Part shown: positions 30,901-39,858 of the stretch, piece after piece
Position numbering within the stretch: position 1 is the first letter of the stretch
Layout: each line of letters opens with the position of its first letter
NCBI GenBank assembly: GCA_024278275.1
Contig: JAJRTN010000042.1
Coordinates: forward strand, 46,261-110,260
Origin: Candidatus Hydrogenedentota bacterium
Lineage (GTDB): Bacteria; Hydrogenedentota; Hydrogenedentia; Hydrogenedentales; JAJRTN01
Length of the DNA: 64,000 nt
Direction of reading: 5' to 3'
Notes under the pieces: model-generated
What the model saw: the letters and a program-made list of their open reading frames with translations, nothing else
Told to the model about the DNA's origin: nothing
The model's database searches: none
Made by a program: the position numbers and the translations under genes

Positions 30901-32936
30901 ACCACCCGTGCGCCTTTGCCGCCGAACTTGTGTTGAAGCTGCGCCTCGATGGCCTCGAAAAGCGACTTCTCGGTAAGATTCGATTTCTCCATGAGGGGCG
31001 AACAGGCGAAAAAAGCGCCCTGGAAAGCGATGCCCTGCATGCGGAACTGAAGCTCGGGGTCGGACGCCTCCTCGCGGGCGATCTTGAAACCGTCCACGAA
31101 GAAAAGGCGAATCTCGTTATCGATGATGATCTTCTGGTAAACAGGAGGAATGGCGGACCACATCTCCGCGGGATCCTCGCACTCGCTTTGAATAATAAAA
31201 ACACCGCCCTTCTTCAGGCCCGCCAGCGCGTTCGAATGGCCAAACACGTTGGGATCGGGCGAGAGCACCACGTCCACGTAGAAATACTCGCTGTTCACGC
31301 GGATAGGCTCGGGCGCGGCGGAAAGATAGTAGGTGGTAGGTTGGCCCTTCTTCTCCGAACCATATTTCGGGTTGGCCTTGATATGGTAATTCAACAGGTC
31401 AAAGAGCGTCATCGCCAGGTTCTTGCCGGTGGTGATGGCGCCCCAGCCGCCGACGGAGTGGAAACGGACCGTAATACTGCCTTCGGGCATGAGGTTCGGG
31501 TTCTCGCTGCCGTGAACCGCCAGTTCCTTTATATCGGGATAGCCGTCCAGGATTTCCTGCTGATAGATTTCCTGCTTGGGCGTGAACGGCTCGTCGCGAA
31601 TAAAGTCGATGGAAAGATAGAAAAACTTCTTCTTGGCGCCGTCCGGAAGCATGTTCTCCACCGCGCCGATAATACCCTCGGGCTGCAAGTCGCGGCTGCC
31701 GAGACCAAAGGCACAGGAGTAAAGCGGCGAGGCATCGTTGAGCGACGTGTAGGTCGTGTACTCGGGGTAGGGAAGCGCGCCACCGCCGGCACGGCCGTTC
31801 TCCAGGCACTTGCCCATGACCGCGCGCACTTCGCGGATCAGCGGCAAATCCTCGGCCAGGGGCTGGTCGGTGCGTTCCATCACCACCACCCCTTTTCGGC
31901 CTTTCAACAACGTGCCCACGAGGTCGCCCGGGAAGGGGCGGAACATGGTCATGTTCAGCACGCCCACCTTCAGGCCGCGCGATTCACGGAGGTAATCGGA
32001 CACCACCTCGGCGGAGGGAACCGAACTGCCCATGGTCACGATGACGTACTCGGCATCCTCCATGCGATAGGTGAGCACGCGCTTGTACTCGCGTCCGGTA
32101 AGCTCGGAAAACTCGGCCATGCACTGATCGGCAATCTTCTGAACATGGTCAAAGAAGAAGGGACGCTGACCGGCGACGCTCTGCATGTAGGCGTCCTGGT
32201 TCTGCACGGTACCGGACATGACGGGATTGTCCACGTCCCAAAGTTCAGGAATGCGGCGGCGCTTCGGCCCAAACATCAGCCGCTGCGCGGGCGTGGGCGT
32301 GTCGATAATGTCGTCGGGACGGCCAAGAAACTCGGCGATCAGTTCCCGCTCAGGCACCATGAGCGATTCAATCAGGTGGGTGGTCAGAAAACCGTCTTGC
32401 GCCACGATGCCGGGTGTCAGGCTCAGCTCGGCAATCTTGTGGGCGATAATGTTGAGATCACAGACTTCCTGGGCGCTCTTGCCAAAAACCTGGAAAAAGC
32501 CCGTGTCATCCACCGCGTGATAGTCGTCATGGCCGGCGTGTACGTTGAGGCTCGACTTCGTCATGGCGCGGCAGCCCATATTCAGGACATAGGTGAGGCG
32601 CTTGCCCACAGCCGCATAGAGCGACTCGTGCATGTAGGCGATGCCCTGCCCCGAGGAAAAGTTCGTGGCGCGCAGGCCGGTCATGGAAAGACCGGCGGTA
32701 ACGGCCGCGGCCGCGTGCTCGCCCTCGGGCTCGACGAAGATCAGGGGACGCTCGGAAACATTGATGTGTCCGCGCGCGGTCTCCTCCGCCCAATACTCGC
32801 CCATCTGCGTGGAAGGAGTAATAGGGTACGCGCCGGCGGCATCACTGGATTCACGTTCGCACATGATAACGGCGCTGTTGCCGTCCAAGGCCTGGCGGAT
32901 GCCCGGGTACTTTGGCTGTTTCTTGTCGTCTTTCAT
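27972..32936 (-). CDS. nifJ: pyruvate:ferredoxin (2-oxoacid:acceptor) oxidoreductase, giant single-chain form with C-terminal ferredoxin domain
   Basis: YPITPSTQMGEYWAEE; two [4Fe-4S] motifs (CTACGACYAVCPDTALPG, CKGCMECVKVCNDDALRP); TPP domain GDGACLGCGEKT...AVGGDGAMYDIGFQNLSR; extra Ala/Pro linker then CTACDECINVNAKIF...AEKCSAGIIHPG; 1654 aa. Confidence 0.93.
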   Translation of the reverse strand: MKDDKKQPKYPGIRQALDGNSAVIMCERESSDAAGAYPITPSTQMGEYWAEETARGHINVSERPLIFVEPEGEHAAAAVTAGLSMTGLRATNFSSGQGIAYMHESLYAAVGKRLTYVLNMGCRAMTKSSLNVHAGHDDYHAVDDTGFFQVFGKSAQEVCDLNIIAHKIAELSLTPGIVAQDGFLTTHLIESLMVPERELIAEFLGRPDDIIDTPTPAQRLMFGPKRRRIPELWDVDNPVMSGTVQNQDAYMQSVAGQRPFFFDHVQKIADQCMAEFSELTGREYKRVLTYRMEDAEYVIVTMGSSVPSAEVVSDYLRESRGLKVGVLNMTMFRPFPGDLVGTLLKGRKGVVVMERTDQPLAEDLPLIREVRAVMGKCLENGRAGGGALPYPEYTTYTSLNDASPLYSCAFGLGSRDLQPEGIIGAVENMLPDGAKKKFFYLSIDFIRDEPFTPKQEIYQQEILDGYPDIKELAVHGSENPNLMPEGSITVRFHSVGGWGAITTGKNLAMTLFDLLNYHIKANPKYGSEKKGQPTTYYLSAAPEPIRVNSEYFYVDVVLSPDPNVFGHSNALAGLKKGGVFIIQSECEDPAEMWSAIPPVYQKIIIDNEIRLFFVDGFKIAREEASDPELQFRMQGIAFQGAFFACSPLMEKSNLTEKSLFEAIEAQLQHKFGGKGARVVQDNLRVVRRGFDEVKEVTDKHVTETGTQQLRKEAALPVMLKRQPSSDSKCTDIHRFWDQTGNFYASGKGSDNLTDPFIAISMIPAVTGVFRDMTQIRFDHPDWIPENCTACGACYAVCPDTALPGLVSSVGDVIETAIKVVEAGGTPVRHLRKAGSILQRKLRAMLDVEGDKANVAALMEPAIADTMIECKVGEAQQAELEEEFSAFKDALGGFKFSVTAPYYGLKEKKAKGSGGLFSITLNPFTCKGCMECVKVCNDDALRPVLQTPETIARLRKDWDFWLALPNTPDDFNRIDDLDERIGALHPLLLNKDNYLAMIGGDGACLGCGEKTTMHVFVATMEALMQGRIRQHVAYLDDLADRVEKHIRMKLASTMDISDASAIEKAIDTASRGDLTLSALTGALDKQKVSTPLDPEWLRWVTQMLEKIRDLKWRYTEGTTKRGRSRAGFINATGCTSVWGSTYPYNPYPFPWTNHLFQDSPSIAMGVFEGHMAKMAEGFKVIRMAELELEGKYNPAEHKDFFTYFNWRHFSDEEMLLSPPVVAVGGDGAMYDIGFQNLSRMMMSGKPIKAIILDTQVYSNTGGQACTSGFIGQISDMAQYGKAYQGKEEIRKEMGLIAMAHRTTYVLQGAMSNMSHLMEGFIEGLNARRPAIFNIYASCMPEHGIADDVADQQSKLAVESRAYPLYRYNPDNGVTVEECLDLEGNPAIDEDWPTYTLNYVDEDGKEGSMELPMTFADFAVTEARFRKQFRTAPRDTWNDNMVPLAEFIAMEEEDREDLFPYIWTLNKKNQLTRVIPAKPVVLSCQERLGFWNLLRGIAGLLGKIDPEEVAGQVRAEMAHKLAAGLLELAASGEGGNLVASLTEEAPHTEAPSVPDSTPAPAAEPAAAAGTSDNGFTPAYIDSSECTACDECINVNAKIFAYSDKKQAYVKDPKGGSFKDLVKAAEKCSAGIIHPGTPANPNEKGIEKLMKRAEKFN

Positions 32937-33104
32937 GATGTAATCCCCGTCCTTCTCTACTTGCGCCGGCGCGGCCGTGGGGTGTCCCCGGCTCGGGGCC
33001 GTAGCGTCTGATTTTGCCTACGCGGGTTCAAATTTCCTGTGCAACCATGCCGCCGGCAACCTGGCGTTGCCCATACGCGGTCTGTTCTACCGGCCTGACC
33101 GGCC

Positions 33105-33980
33105 TCAGACTCCCTTACCCAAGGGAAGTGGCGACTTCCGCGTGATTCGTTTTGCCTGTCCCCCTTTCACCACCCCCCGCTGATCGTCGATCCACACAAT
33201 GGCTCCCGTGGGGCAGCGCTGAATAACCTTTTGCGAAGCCAGCCGATTCTTGGAATAGTCCACCACCGCCAGTCCGTTTTCAATGGAAACAAGATCGCCC
33301 GGTGCGTCCGCGGCACAACGGCCACAGCCCGTACAGGCCACCTCGCATTCCGCGAGGGCCTCGTCTCCCTGCGCAAGGCTCTTGCAGGCCACCCAAAGCC
33401 GATGGCTTACGGGGTGGATGGAAAAAAGATCCTTGGGACAAGCGACCACACAGGCATTACAGGCGGTACAGAGGGCTTCATCCACAACAGGAAGCCCTGC
33501 GTCGCTCATGGTGATGGCGCCAAACTCACAAACCGTCTGGCAGTCACCCAGGCCAAGGCAGCCCCAAACACATCCTTTCCCGCCGCCCGATATCAGCGCG
33601 GCACCCTGGCAACTCCGGATACCCTCATATTGTGCGCGGGTCCACGCCACGTGACGGCCGCCCGCGCACGCCAGGCGGGCCACGCGCTTCTCACCGGCAC
33701 CGGCGTCAACCCCCAGCAGGGAGGCAATGGATTCATTGTTGGCCGGATCATTGACCGTACACTTACCGGGTGCAATACTGCCCGCCACGCATCCCTCCGC
33801 GAAGGCGCGGCAGCCGGGCGTACCGCAGGCACCGCAGTTGGCACCGGGAAGCATCGCCTCCACCTGGTCAATACGGGGGTCTTCATAAACATGCAACTTG
33901 CGGTTGGCAACCGCCAAAGTGACCGCGAGGATCACCCCGAGGCCCAGCATGGCAAGTCCGGCCATTAAAATACTGGTCAA
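33105..33980 (-). CDS. rnfB: electron transport complex subunit RnfB
   Basis: Probable TTG start after AGGA; N-terminal TM; MLPGANCGACGTPGCRAFAEGC; CVWGCLGLGDCQTVCEFGAITM; CTACNACVVACPKDLF; CTGCGRCAADAPGDLVSI. Confidence 0.93.
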   Translation of the reverse strand: MTSILMAGLAMLGLGVILAVTLAVANRKLHVYEDPRIDQVEAMLPGANCGACGTPGCRAFAEGCVAGSIAPGKCTVNDPANNESIASLLGVDAGAGEKRVARLACAGGRHVAWTRAQYEGIRSCQGAALISGGGKGCVWGCLGLGDCQTVCEFGAITMSDAGLPVVDEALCTACNACVVACPKDLFSIHPVSHRLWVACKSLAQGDEALAECEVACTGCGRCAADAPGDLVSIENGLAVVDYSKNRLASQKVIQRCPTGAIVWIDDQRGVVKGGQAKRITRKSPLPLGKGV

Positions 33981-34421
33981 CGTTTTCCTAAGCTCCTGAA
34001 GAAGCGTTGCCACGCGCACGTCTGGCCCGCACATGTTGCGGTGCTTGGCTGGAGGACACCCGGTCTTGAGGAAAAAACAAACCGGCCATCTCACCCGACG
34101 GGCCACAAATCAACACGGTTCACGCAGGTCGCCTGAACCAACCCGGCCGCCGCCAGGTACTCGGGCACATTGCAGGCGTCACCCGTACTATAATGCAATC
34201 CTCGTTCCAAGATCAATGATCTCCCGACAAAATGCGATAGCCCCGGATTTCGGGCATGATCCGGCGCGAACCCTCCTGGGAAAAACACATGCGCCCCGAG
34301 AATCGAACACAACTGCTCAGGACAATGGTGTCCTTCCGACCAGGGAATTCGCCCCGGATTCCACGACTACCAACGATTCCAACGCACCTTATTCAGTCTT
34401 AAAGTATTATTCTTATCTTTC

Positions 34422-35036
34422 TCAGGGTGCGGCCGGGGCGGCCATTCCCAGCGCACCGGTCAAGGGGACCGTGTCGGCGGCAGGGGGCTCCCAAGTCTCG
34501 AAAAAGTCGTCCAGGACACCCGTGGCGCCCATGGAAACATGACCATAGCGCAACGAGAGCTGGGCCTTGGCCTCTTCCTTGGTGGCGCCATCCACCACCA
34601 CCTTCCAAATGGCCGCGGCAATTCCCGACCGGTCCGCGCCGGCACGGCAGTGGATAAGCACGGGCCGGGGCAGCGTTTCGAAAAGGTTGATGAGCTTCTT
34701 CACCTGTTCGGCCGTTGGCGCGGCGTAGGCGGTCAGGGGAAGATTGCGGTGCTCGACCCCAAGACGCGCACAGGCACGAACTTCTTTCCCGTACCAGTCC
34801 GCCGAATCATTGGCCGTACGCAGGTTGATCACCGAACGAATGCCATAATCACGAATGTACCTGGTAAGAAGCGCCTCATCCAACTGGGCCGAACGGTACG
34901 CCTCGCCCGGCGTGATCGGGTGGAAGTTCCCGTGGCTGCTCAGATATCCCCAGTACCCGGTCGGGACAAGGAGTGCCATGGCCAAGGGGAGGCCCCAACG
35001 AATGAGACGGGTCCGGCGCGTGCGTTTCGTACTCAA
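34422..35036 (-). CDS. membrane-anchored tyrosine/dual-specificity-type phosphatase
   Basis: N-terminal TM; VLIHCRAGADRSGIAAAIW (CX5R). Confidence 0.87.
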   Translation of the reverse strand: MSTKRTRRTRLIRWGLPLAMALLVPTGYWGYLSSHGNFHPITPGEAYRSAQLDEALLTRYIRDYGIRSVINLRTANDSADWYGKEVRACARLGVEHRNLPLTAYAAPTAEQVKKLINLFETLPRPVLIHCRAGADRSGIAAAIWKVVVDGATKEEAKAQLSLRYGHVSMGATGVLDDFFETWEPPAADTVPLTGALGMAAPAAP

Positions 35037-35215
35037 TGGAACAATCTCCCAGGGCCCAGCGGCTTCAGCCTTCCGTACCTCGCCGAAAACCGGCTTGGCA
35101 CCATCCGCCCACCTGCCGTCATACCCGCGAAGGGGGGTGACAATCTATGTGTGAATTCACGATAAACAGCTGCCATCCGCTACGGCTCCCGCACAGCCCC
35201 GAAGGAAGTCCGGGG

Positions 35216-35872
35216 CTATCCCACCAACACAAAGGCGCCCCGTATTCCCTCAATCGCCATCTGCGTTCCAATCACGGCAAGAATCAGGCCCATCAGACGC
35301 GTGATCGCTCCCAACGCGTCGGGACCGATGAAGGTCACCAGCTTTTCGCCGAAACGGAAAAACACGTAGGTAACAACACAAAGGACCGCGAAAGCGCCGA
35401 TAGTCATCATCATTTCCATGAGTCCCCCGTGCGCGGAAAAGTTCATGGCGGTTGCAATAGTCCCCGGCCCCGCCAAAATGGGCATCGCCAAGGGAGAGAC
35501 AGCCACACTGAGCGCCACCTCCCGGCTCTTTTTCTTGTCCTCGTTACTTGGATTATGAACGCTGGACAGGTTCCCCTGCAGCATGTGGAAGCCGATGAGG
35601 AAAACCAGCAATCCCCCGGTAATGCGAAAGGCGGGCAGGGTGATACCGAACAACTCGAAAATAACCTTCCCGGCAATGGAAAAAACCGTCACAATCAGAA
35701 ACGCCAGCATGAGCGCTCTGAACGCCACCGCCGCAGTCGTTCGTTCATCATCATCCGAGGTAAGACTGAGAAAGATGGGAACAGTGGCAATGGGATTCAT
35801 TATGGCGAAAAACCCCATGAACACCGTCCCCGCGTGGAGCAAAATACTTCCCATTTCCTGGCCGACTTCCAA
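35216..35872 (-). CDS. MarC-family membrane protein
   Basis: FAIMNPIATVPIFLSLT; GITLPAFRITGGLLVFLIGFHML; AVSPLAMPILAGPGTIATAM. Confidence 0.93.
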   Translation of the reverse strand: MEVGQEMGSILLHAGTVFMGFFAIMNPIATVPIFLSLTSDDDERTTAAVAFRALMLAFLIVTVFSIAGKVIFELFGITLPAFRITGGLLVFLIGFHMLQGNLSSVHNPSNEDKKKSREVALSVAVSPLAMPILAGPGTIATAMNFSAHGGLMEMMMTIGAFAVLCVVTYVFFRFGEKLVTFIGPDALGAITRLMGLILAVIGTQMAIEGIRGAFVLVG

Positions 35873-35932
35873 GGGAACACGCTCGCTTCCACCGGAAAAT
35901 CCCTCTTGAGGTGTTCCGGAAAGGGGGGATCT

Positions 35933-36104
35933 TTACGCGGAAATATCGAGGTTGGCGCCAATGTCCCCGGCCGCCTGAATCAGCTTAAGGGCTTCTTGCC
36001 CCTGCTGTTACCACGGCATCCTTCTGGATCGCCATGATACGAGCGCCATACGCGGCCTGAAACTCAAGGGTGCTCAATCCACCCACGGGTGCTATCCCTG
36101 CCAT
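35933..36104 (-). pseudogene. frameshifted YjfB-like small protein
   Basis: MAGIAPVGGLSTLEFQAAYGARIMAIQKDAVV then, after a 1-nt frame change, QQGQEALKLIQAAGDIGANLDISA-stop. Confidence 0.6.
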
Positions 36105-36250
36105 ACGCGTACCCTCCGTAGTTGACAAGACAACGTGATTATACCATGGAAAAACAGGCAACGTCATGCGGCGCCGACCCCACGGCAGGCATCCCCCCGG
36201 GCACCGCGAAGCGGTGCGGTGACGCACGGCATCACGAAGGGCAATGGCTG

Positions 36251-36580
36251 TCAGGGGGAGATACCCGCTTCAATCGGCTCGGAATCCAGGTAAACGTCGT
36301 CCCCTTCGACGGATACGCGAAACCGGCTCACGCCGTCTTTTTCCATACCCGGCACGGCTTCGAGGTCGAAGGTCCATCCGTGCCACGGGCAGATCACGCG
36401 TTTCTGACTGATGAAACCTTGATGCAATGGGGCGCCCGCGTGGGGACACACGTCACTGCAAGCATACAATTGACCATCCAGGTTAAAAACCGCCACGCGC
36501 CGACCCGCCAGCATGAAGGGCTTGGCCTGGCCCTCCGGGATGTCGGTCACCTTGGCGATGGGAACCCGTTCACTCATCAT
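36251..36580 (-). CDS. Rieske [2Fe-2S] ferredoxin-like protein
   Basis: ACSDVCPHAGAPL ... VICPWHGWTFDLE (C-x-H / C-x2-H variants). Confidence 0.88.
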   Translation of the reverse strand: MMSERVPIAKVTDIPEGQAKPFMLAGRRVAVFNLDGQLYACSDVCPHAGAPLHQGFISQKRVICPWHGWTFDLEAVPGMEKDGVSRFRVSVEGDDVYLDSEPIEAGISP

Positions 36581-36726
36581 TTTTCTCCCCGTTGGTGCGG
36601 TTGCTTTACCTTGGCGTGAATGGGGAACTGAACGAACATTCACCGGGACTTTATTCCTTCGTGCGACTGTTTAACCACGTAATATCTCTTCAACGGGTCT
36701 GGAAAATCGAAAGGAACGAATAGAAA

Positions 36727-37083
36727 ATGGTGCGGGAAGTCACCCTTTATCACAATCCGCGCTGCTCGAACAGCCGGGGCGCGCTCGCCATCCTGCGGGA
36801 ACGAAACATCCCCCATCGTGTGGTCGAATACCTCAAAAACCCTTTGGACAGCCTGCGGCTGTTGGAACTGACGGCCATGCTCGACATACCGCCCGGGGCC
36901 CTGGTGCGAAGCAAGGAGGCCGAGTACAAGGAAGCAGGCCTGTCGGGTGACAGCACGCCCGATGAAATTATCGCGGCCATCGCGGCCCATCCCAAACTGA
37001 TGCAGCGCCCCGTCGTCGTTCAAGGAAAGCGGGCGATTATCGCCCGTCCCCCCGAAGTATTACAGGCGTGGCTCGAAGAGTGA
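36727..37083 (+). CDS. arsC: ArsC-family arsenate reductase
   Basis: VTLYHNPRCSNSRGALAILRER; QRPVVVQGKRAIIARPPEVL. Confidence 0.92.
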   Translation: MVREVTLYHNPRCSNSRGALAILRERNIPHRVVEYLKNPLDSLRLLELTAMLDIPPGALVRSKEAEYKEAGLSGDSTPDEIIAAIAAHPKLMQRPVVVQGKRAIIARPPEVLQAWLEE

Positions 37084-37089
37084 CCCTGC

Positions 37090-39360
37090 TCAAACTTTCA
37101 GGACTCGGGCCACCGCCCGGTTGCGCCCCGCCTCCTTGGCGGCATAGAGGGCACTGTCCGCCTCCGCCACCAGTTGACGCGGCGCGATCCGGGGAACCGC
37201 GTTCGGCGGCAGGGAACGCAGGCGTCTGCGAGCGGGGGTTGGCGTGGCCGTAACCCCCATGCTTACGGTCAGGTGGGAGTCCACCCGCGAAGCCTCGTGT
37301 TCGATCTTCAGGGCCTTGACCGCCCGGCTCACATACCGGGCCACCTGTTCGGCGCCCTTCAACGTGGTCTCCGGCAAAACGATGACAAACTCCTCGCCCC
37401 CATAACGGGCGACCATGTCCGTGGGGCGCCGAAGGGCTTCCTGCAGCGCGCCCGCCACCGCGCGCAGGGCATCATCCCCCGCCTGGTGCCCATAGTGGTC
37501 GTTAAAATCCTTGAAGTGATCAATGTCGATCATAATCAGGGCGAGAGGCGTCTGGTTACGGTAGGCCCGCTGGCATTCCTGGGCCACGATCTCGTCAAAA
37601 AAACGCCGGTTGGGTATCCGGGTGAGTCCGTCCCGATGCGACAGGGCACGGAGTTCCTCTTCCAGTTGGACCCGGCGGGTGATGTCATTGCCCACGGACA
37701 TAACGCCCGCGGGACGCCCCTCGGCGTCGAAGAGCGCCGTGTTGGTCCAGGCCACCCACACGCGGCGTCCATCACCGGTCAGGTTCTCCCCCTCCATATT
37801 GCGGTATAACTCCGGCACCTGGTGGATATGGGCCAGCATGGAGGCCACGCGGTCCCGGTCTGTGTCGGAGGCCAATACATCAATCACCGGCCGTCCCACC
37901 AATTCATCCTCCGTGACACGAAGGAAGTCAAGCGCATAGGGGTTGGCAAAACGAATTATCCCCGACGGGTCCACTTGCAGGATAATGCTGCTCGCGTTCT
38001 CCACCAGCCTCCGGTATTTTGTCTCGCTCTCCTCCAACGCCAATTCGGCGCGCCGCTGATCCGTAATGTCGCTCAACAGTCCGTCATAGGAAATCAACCG
38101 CCCCTCACTGTCGTAATGAGGCACGGGCGTGTTGCGCACCCACCGCAACTCGCCATCCTTCCGCACGATTCGATGCACCAAAGGCTCAACCCCCCGGCTG
38201 CCCGCCTCGGGCATGGGCAGGGCCAACACCCGCTCCGCGTGCTCCTGGACCTTGCGAAAGTCGTCGGGATGCACCATTTTGACCCACAGGTAGGGATCGG
38301 CCTCGAACTCTTCCAGGCTGTAGCCCGTCACCGCCTCGCACGCCGCGGAATGAACGGTTCGGACGGCCCGGCCCCCTTCCACGTAAACCGTGTAAATGTA
38401 ATCACTCACGCTCTGGGTGATGCGTTTGTAGCGGTTCTCGCTCTCCTCACGCGCCAGCGATGCCCGTTTCTGCTCCGTAATATCTTTTACCACCCCGTCA
38501 TAGGAGGTTACCGTCCCGTCATGGGCGAGGTTGGCCACGGACGTATTGCGCACCCAGCGTACCGCCCCGTCCTTGCGAACGATGCGGTGTTCAATGGGTT
38601 CGGCATGTTTGCCCTGCAACACGGTTTCCGCCTGGGACCGCACCAGGGCACGGTCTTCTTCGGGCACCATCTTGAGCCACAGATACGGATCGCGCGCGAA
38701 TTCCCCGGAACTGTATCCCGTCACGGCAACGCAGGTCGGGCCGTGGACGGTGCGAATCGGTTTCCCGTCCCGCACCTCCACCGTGTAGATATAATCGCTT
38801 ACCTGCTGCACAATGCGCCGGAAACGCTGCTCACTTTGTCGAAGCGCTTCTTCCACCCGCTGTTGATCCGCGATGCGAAGCTCAAGACTGCGGTTCAATT
38901 CCCGAAGTTCCGCGGTTCGCTCCGACACCAGCTCCTCCAGGGCCTCGCGATGACGGAGCAAGGATGCCTCCGACAACTTGTGCGCCGTCACGTCCTGGGC
39001 CAACCCTAATTCCAACGGGACCGCACCTTCCCCGTCCGGCAACGGTGTTCGGGTCAAGCGGAAATAACGCCGGTCCCGCCCCTCGGGCGCGAAAGCCACC
39101 TCCTCCGTGGTGACGGTCCCGCCCCCGTCAAGAATCCGTCGTTCCTCGGGCTGGAGAGGCGGCGCCAACATGGCGACGAGCATTTCCACCGCCACGTGGC
39201 GGTCAAGGGCGCGTAATGCGCCATTGGCGAACAACACCTCGCCCGATACACGCCGAATGAAAATGGGGAGGGGGAGAAGGTCCGCTATGTTTCGCAGCCC
39301 GCCGGTGGAACCGGTGGCGATACCTCCGGCGCCCGTTTTTTTCCCGCTATCATCGGACAT
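37090..39360 (-). CDS. multi-PAS GGDEF diguanylate cyclase
   Basis: About four PAS domains, two of them near-duplicates (QVSDYIYTVEVRDGKPIRTVHGPTC / SVSDYIYTVYVEGGRAVRTVHSAAC); ARYGGEEFVIVLPET catalytic loop. Confidence 0.93.
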   Translation of the reverse strand: MSDDSGKKTGAGGIATGSTGGLRNIADLLPLPIFIRRVSGEVLFANGALRALDRHVAVEMLVAMLAPPLQPEERRILDGGGTVTTEEVAFAPEGRDRRYFRLTRTPLPDGEGAVPLELGLAQDVTAHKLSEASLLRHREALEELVSERTAELRELNRSLELRIADQQRVEEALRQSEQRFRRIVQQVSDYIYTVEVRDGKPIRTVHGPTCVAVTGYSSGEFARDPYLWLKMVPEEDRALVRSQAETVLQGKHAEPIEHRIVRKDGAVRWVRNTSVANLAHDGTVTSYDGVVKDITEQKRASLAREESENRYKRITQSVSDYIYTVYVEGGRAVRTVHSAACEAVTGYSLEEFEADPYLWVKMVHPDDFRKVQEHAERVLALPMPEAGSRGVEPLVHRIVRKDGELRWVRNTPVPHYDSEGRLISYDGLLSDITDQRRAELALEESETKYRRLVENASSIILQVDPSGIIRFANPYALDFLRVTEDELVGRPVIDVLASDTDRDRVASMLAHIHQVPELYRNMEGENLTGDGRRVWVAWTNTALFDAEGRPAGVMSVGNDITRRVQLEEELRALSHRDGLTRIPNRRFFDEIVAQECQRAYRNQTPLALIMIDIDHFKDFNDHYGHQAGDDALRAVAGALQEALRRPTDMVARYGGEEFVIVLPETTLKGAEQVARYVSRAVKALKIEHEASRVDSHLTVSMGVTATPTPARRRLRSLPPNAVPRIAPRQLVAEADSALYAAKEAGRNRAVARVLKV

Positions 39361-39422
39361 TAAGTCGCCTCTCCCTGTCAAAGCCCGATCCCACCTGTAT
39401 CTTACCGCGACCTGTTCGTCAA

Positions 39423-39512
39423 ATGGTAACCCTAACCCGGCTTGGCCGGAACCAGGCAGCGTCTCCACGGAAAACCGTGGTTCCGAAAAAAGTAGAAGAG
39501 GCTTCCATTTTT
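39423..39512. repeat. Family E repeat, second copy
   Basis: CTAACCCGGCTTGGCCGGAACCAGGCAGCGTCTCCACGGAAAACCGTGG...AAGTAGAAGAGGCTTCCA; shorter relatives at 22366-22394 and 55727-55750. Confidence 0.75.
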
Positions 39513-39612
39513 CCCGCGAACGCGGGGAAGAGGGGTTATAAGGGTGGGCCTTGGCCCACCATGGCCCCTTTTCGAGGGGAGACTGTTTCGTCGTCAGGGT
39601 TTCCGTCTTTTC

Positions 39613-39772
39613 TTATGTGGCACAACCGCCCTCGGCTGTGGCCGACAGGCCCCATTCCACCGGGAATAGAATACGTCTTGGCCTGGTGAAACGCTTGTAA
39701 TTGGAGACCTTACGGTCTCCACAGCCCCCGGTCCGGGCCGAGTACGGCCCACAGGGGGCGGCTGTGCCACAT
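39613..39772. repeat. Family A palindromic repeat, copy 3
   Basis: TTATGTGGCACAACCGCCCTCGGCTGTGGCCGACAGG ... GGAGACCTTACGGTCTCCACAGCCCCCGG ... GGGGGCGGCTGTGCCACAT. Confidence 0.8.
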
Positions 39773-39858
39773 CCATGACCCTGGAAAAGGCCGTTGCGCC
39801 CTTATCGCGGAGGATTCCACTCGTTCTATCCCGGTAACCGTTCACGCCATTTATGAAC

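Noticed and set aside
28044-33011. 1655-aa plus-strand ORF exactly antisense to the PFOR-type gene
   Set aside because: Composition is His/Gly/Val/Arg-rich without domains; a typical mirror ORF produced by high-GC codon usage opposite a real gene.
36201-36217. GCACCGCGAAGCGGTGC hairpin between the Rieske and YjfB-like genes
   Set aside because: Short GC-rich palindrome without a T-run; too weak to call a terminator or regulatory site.
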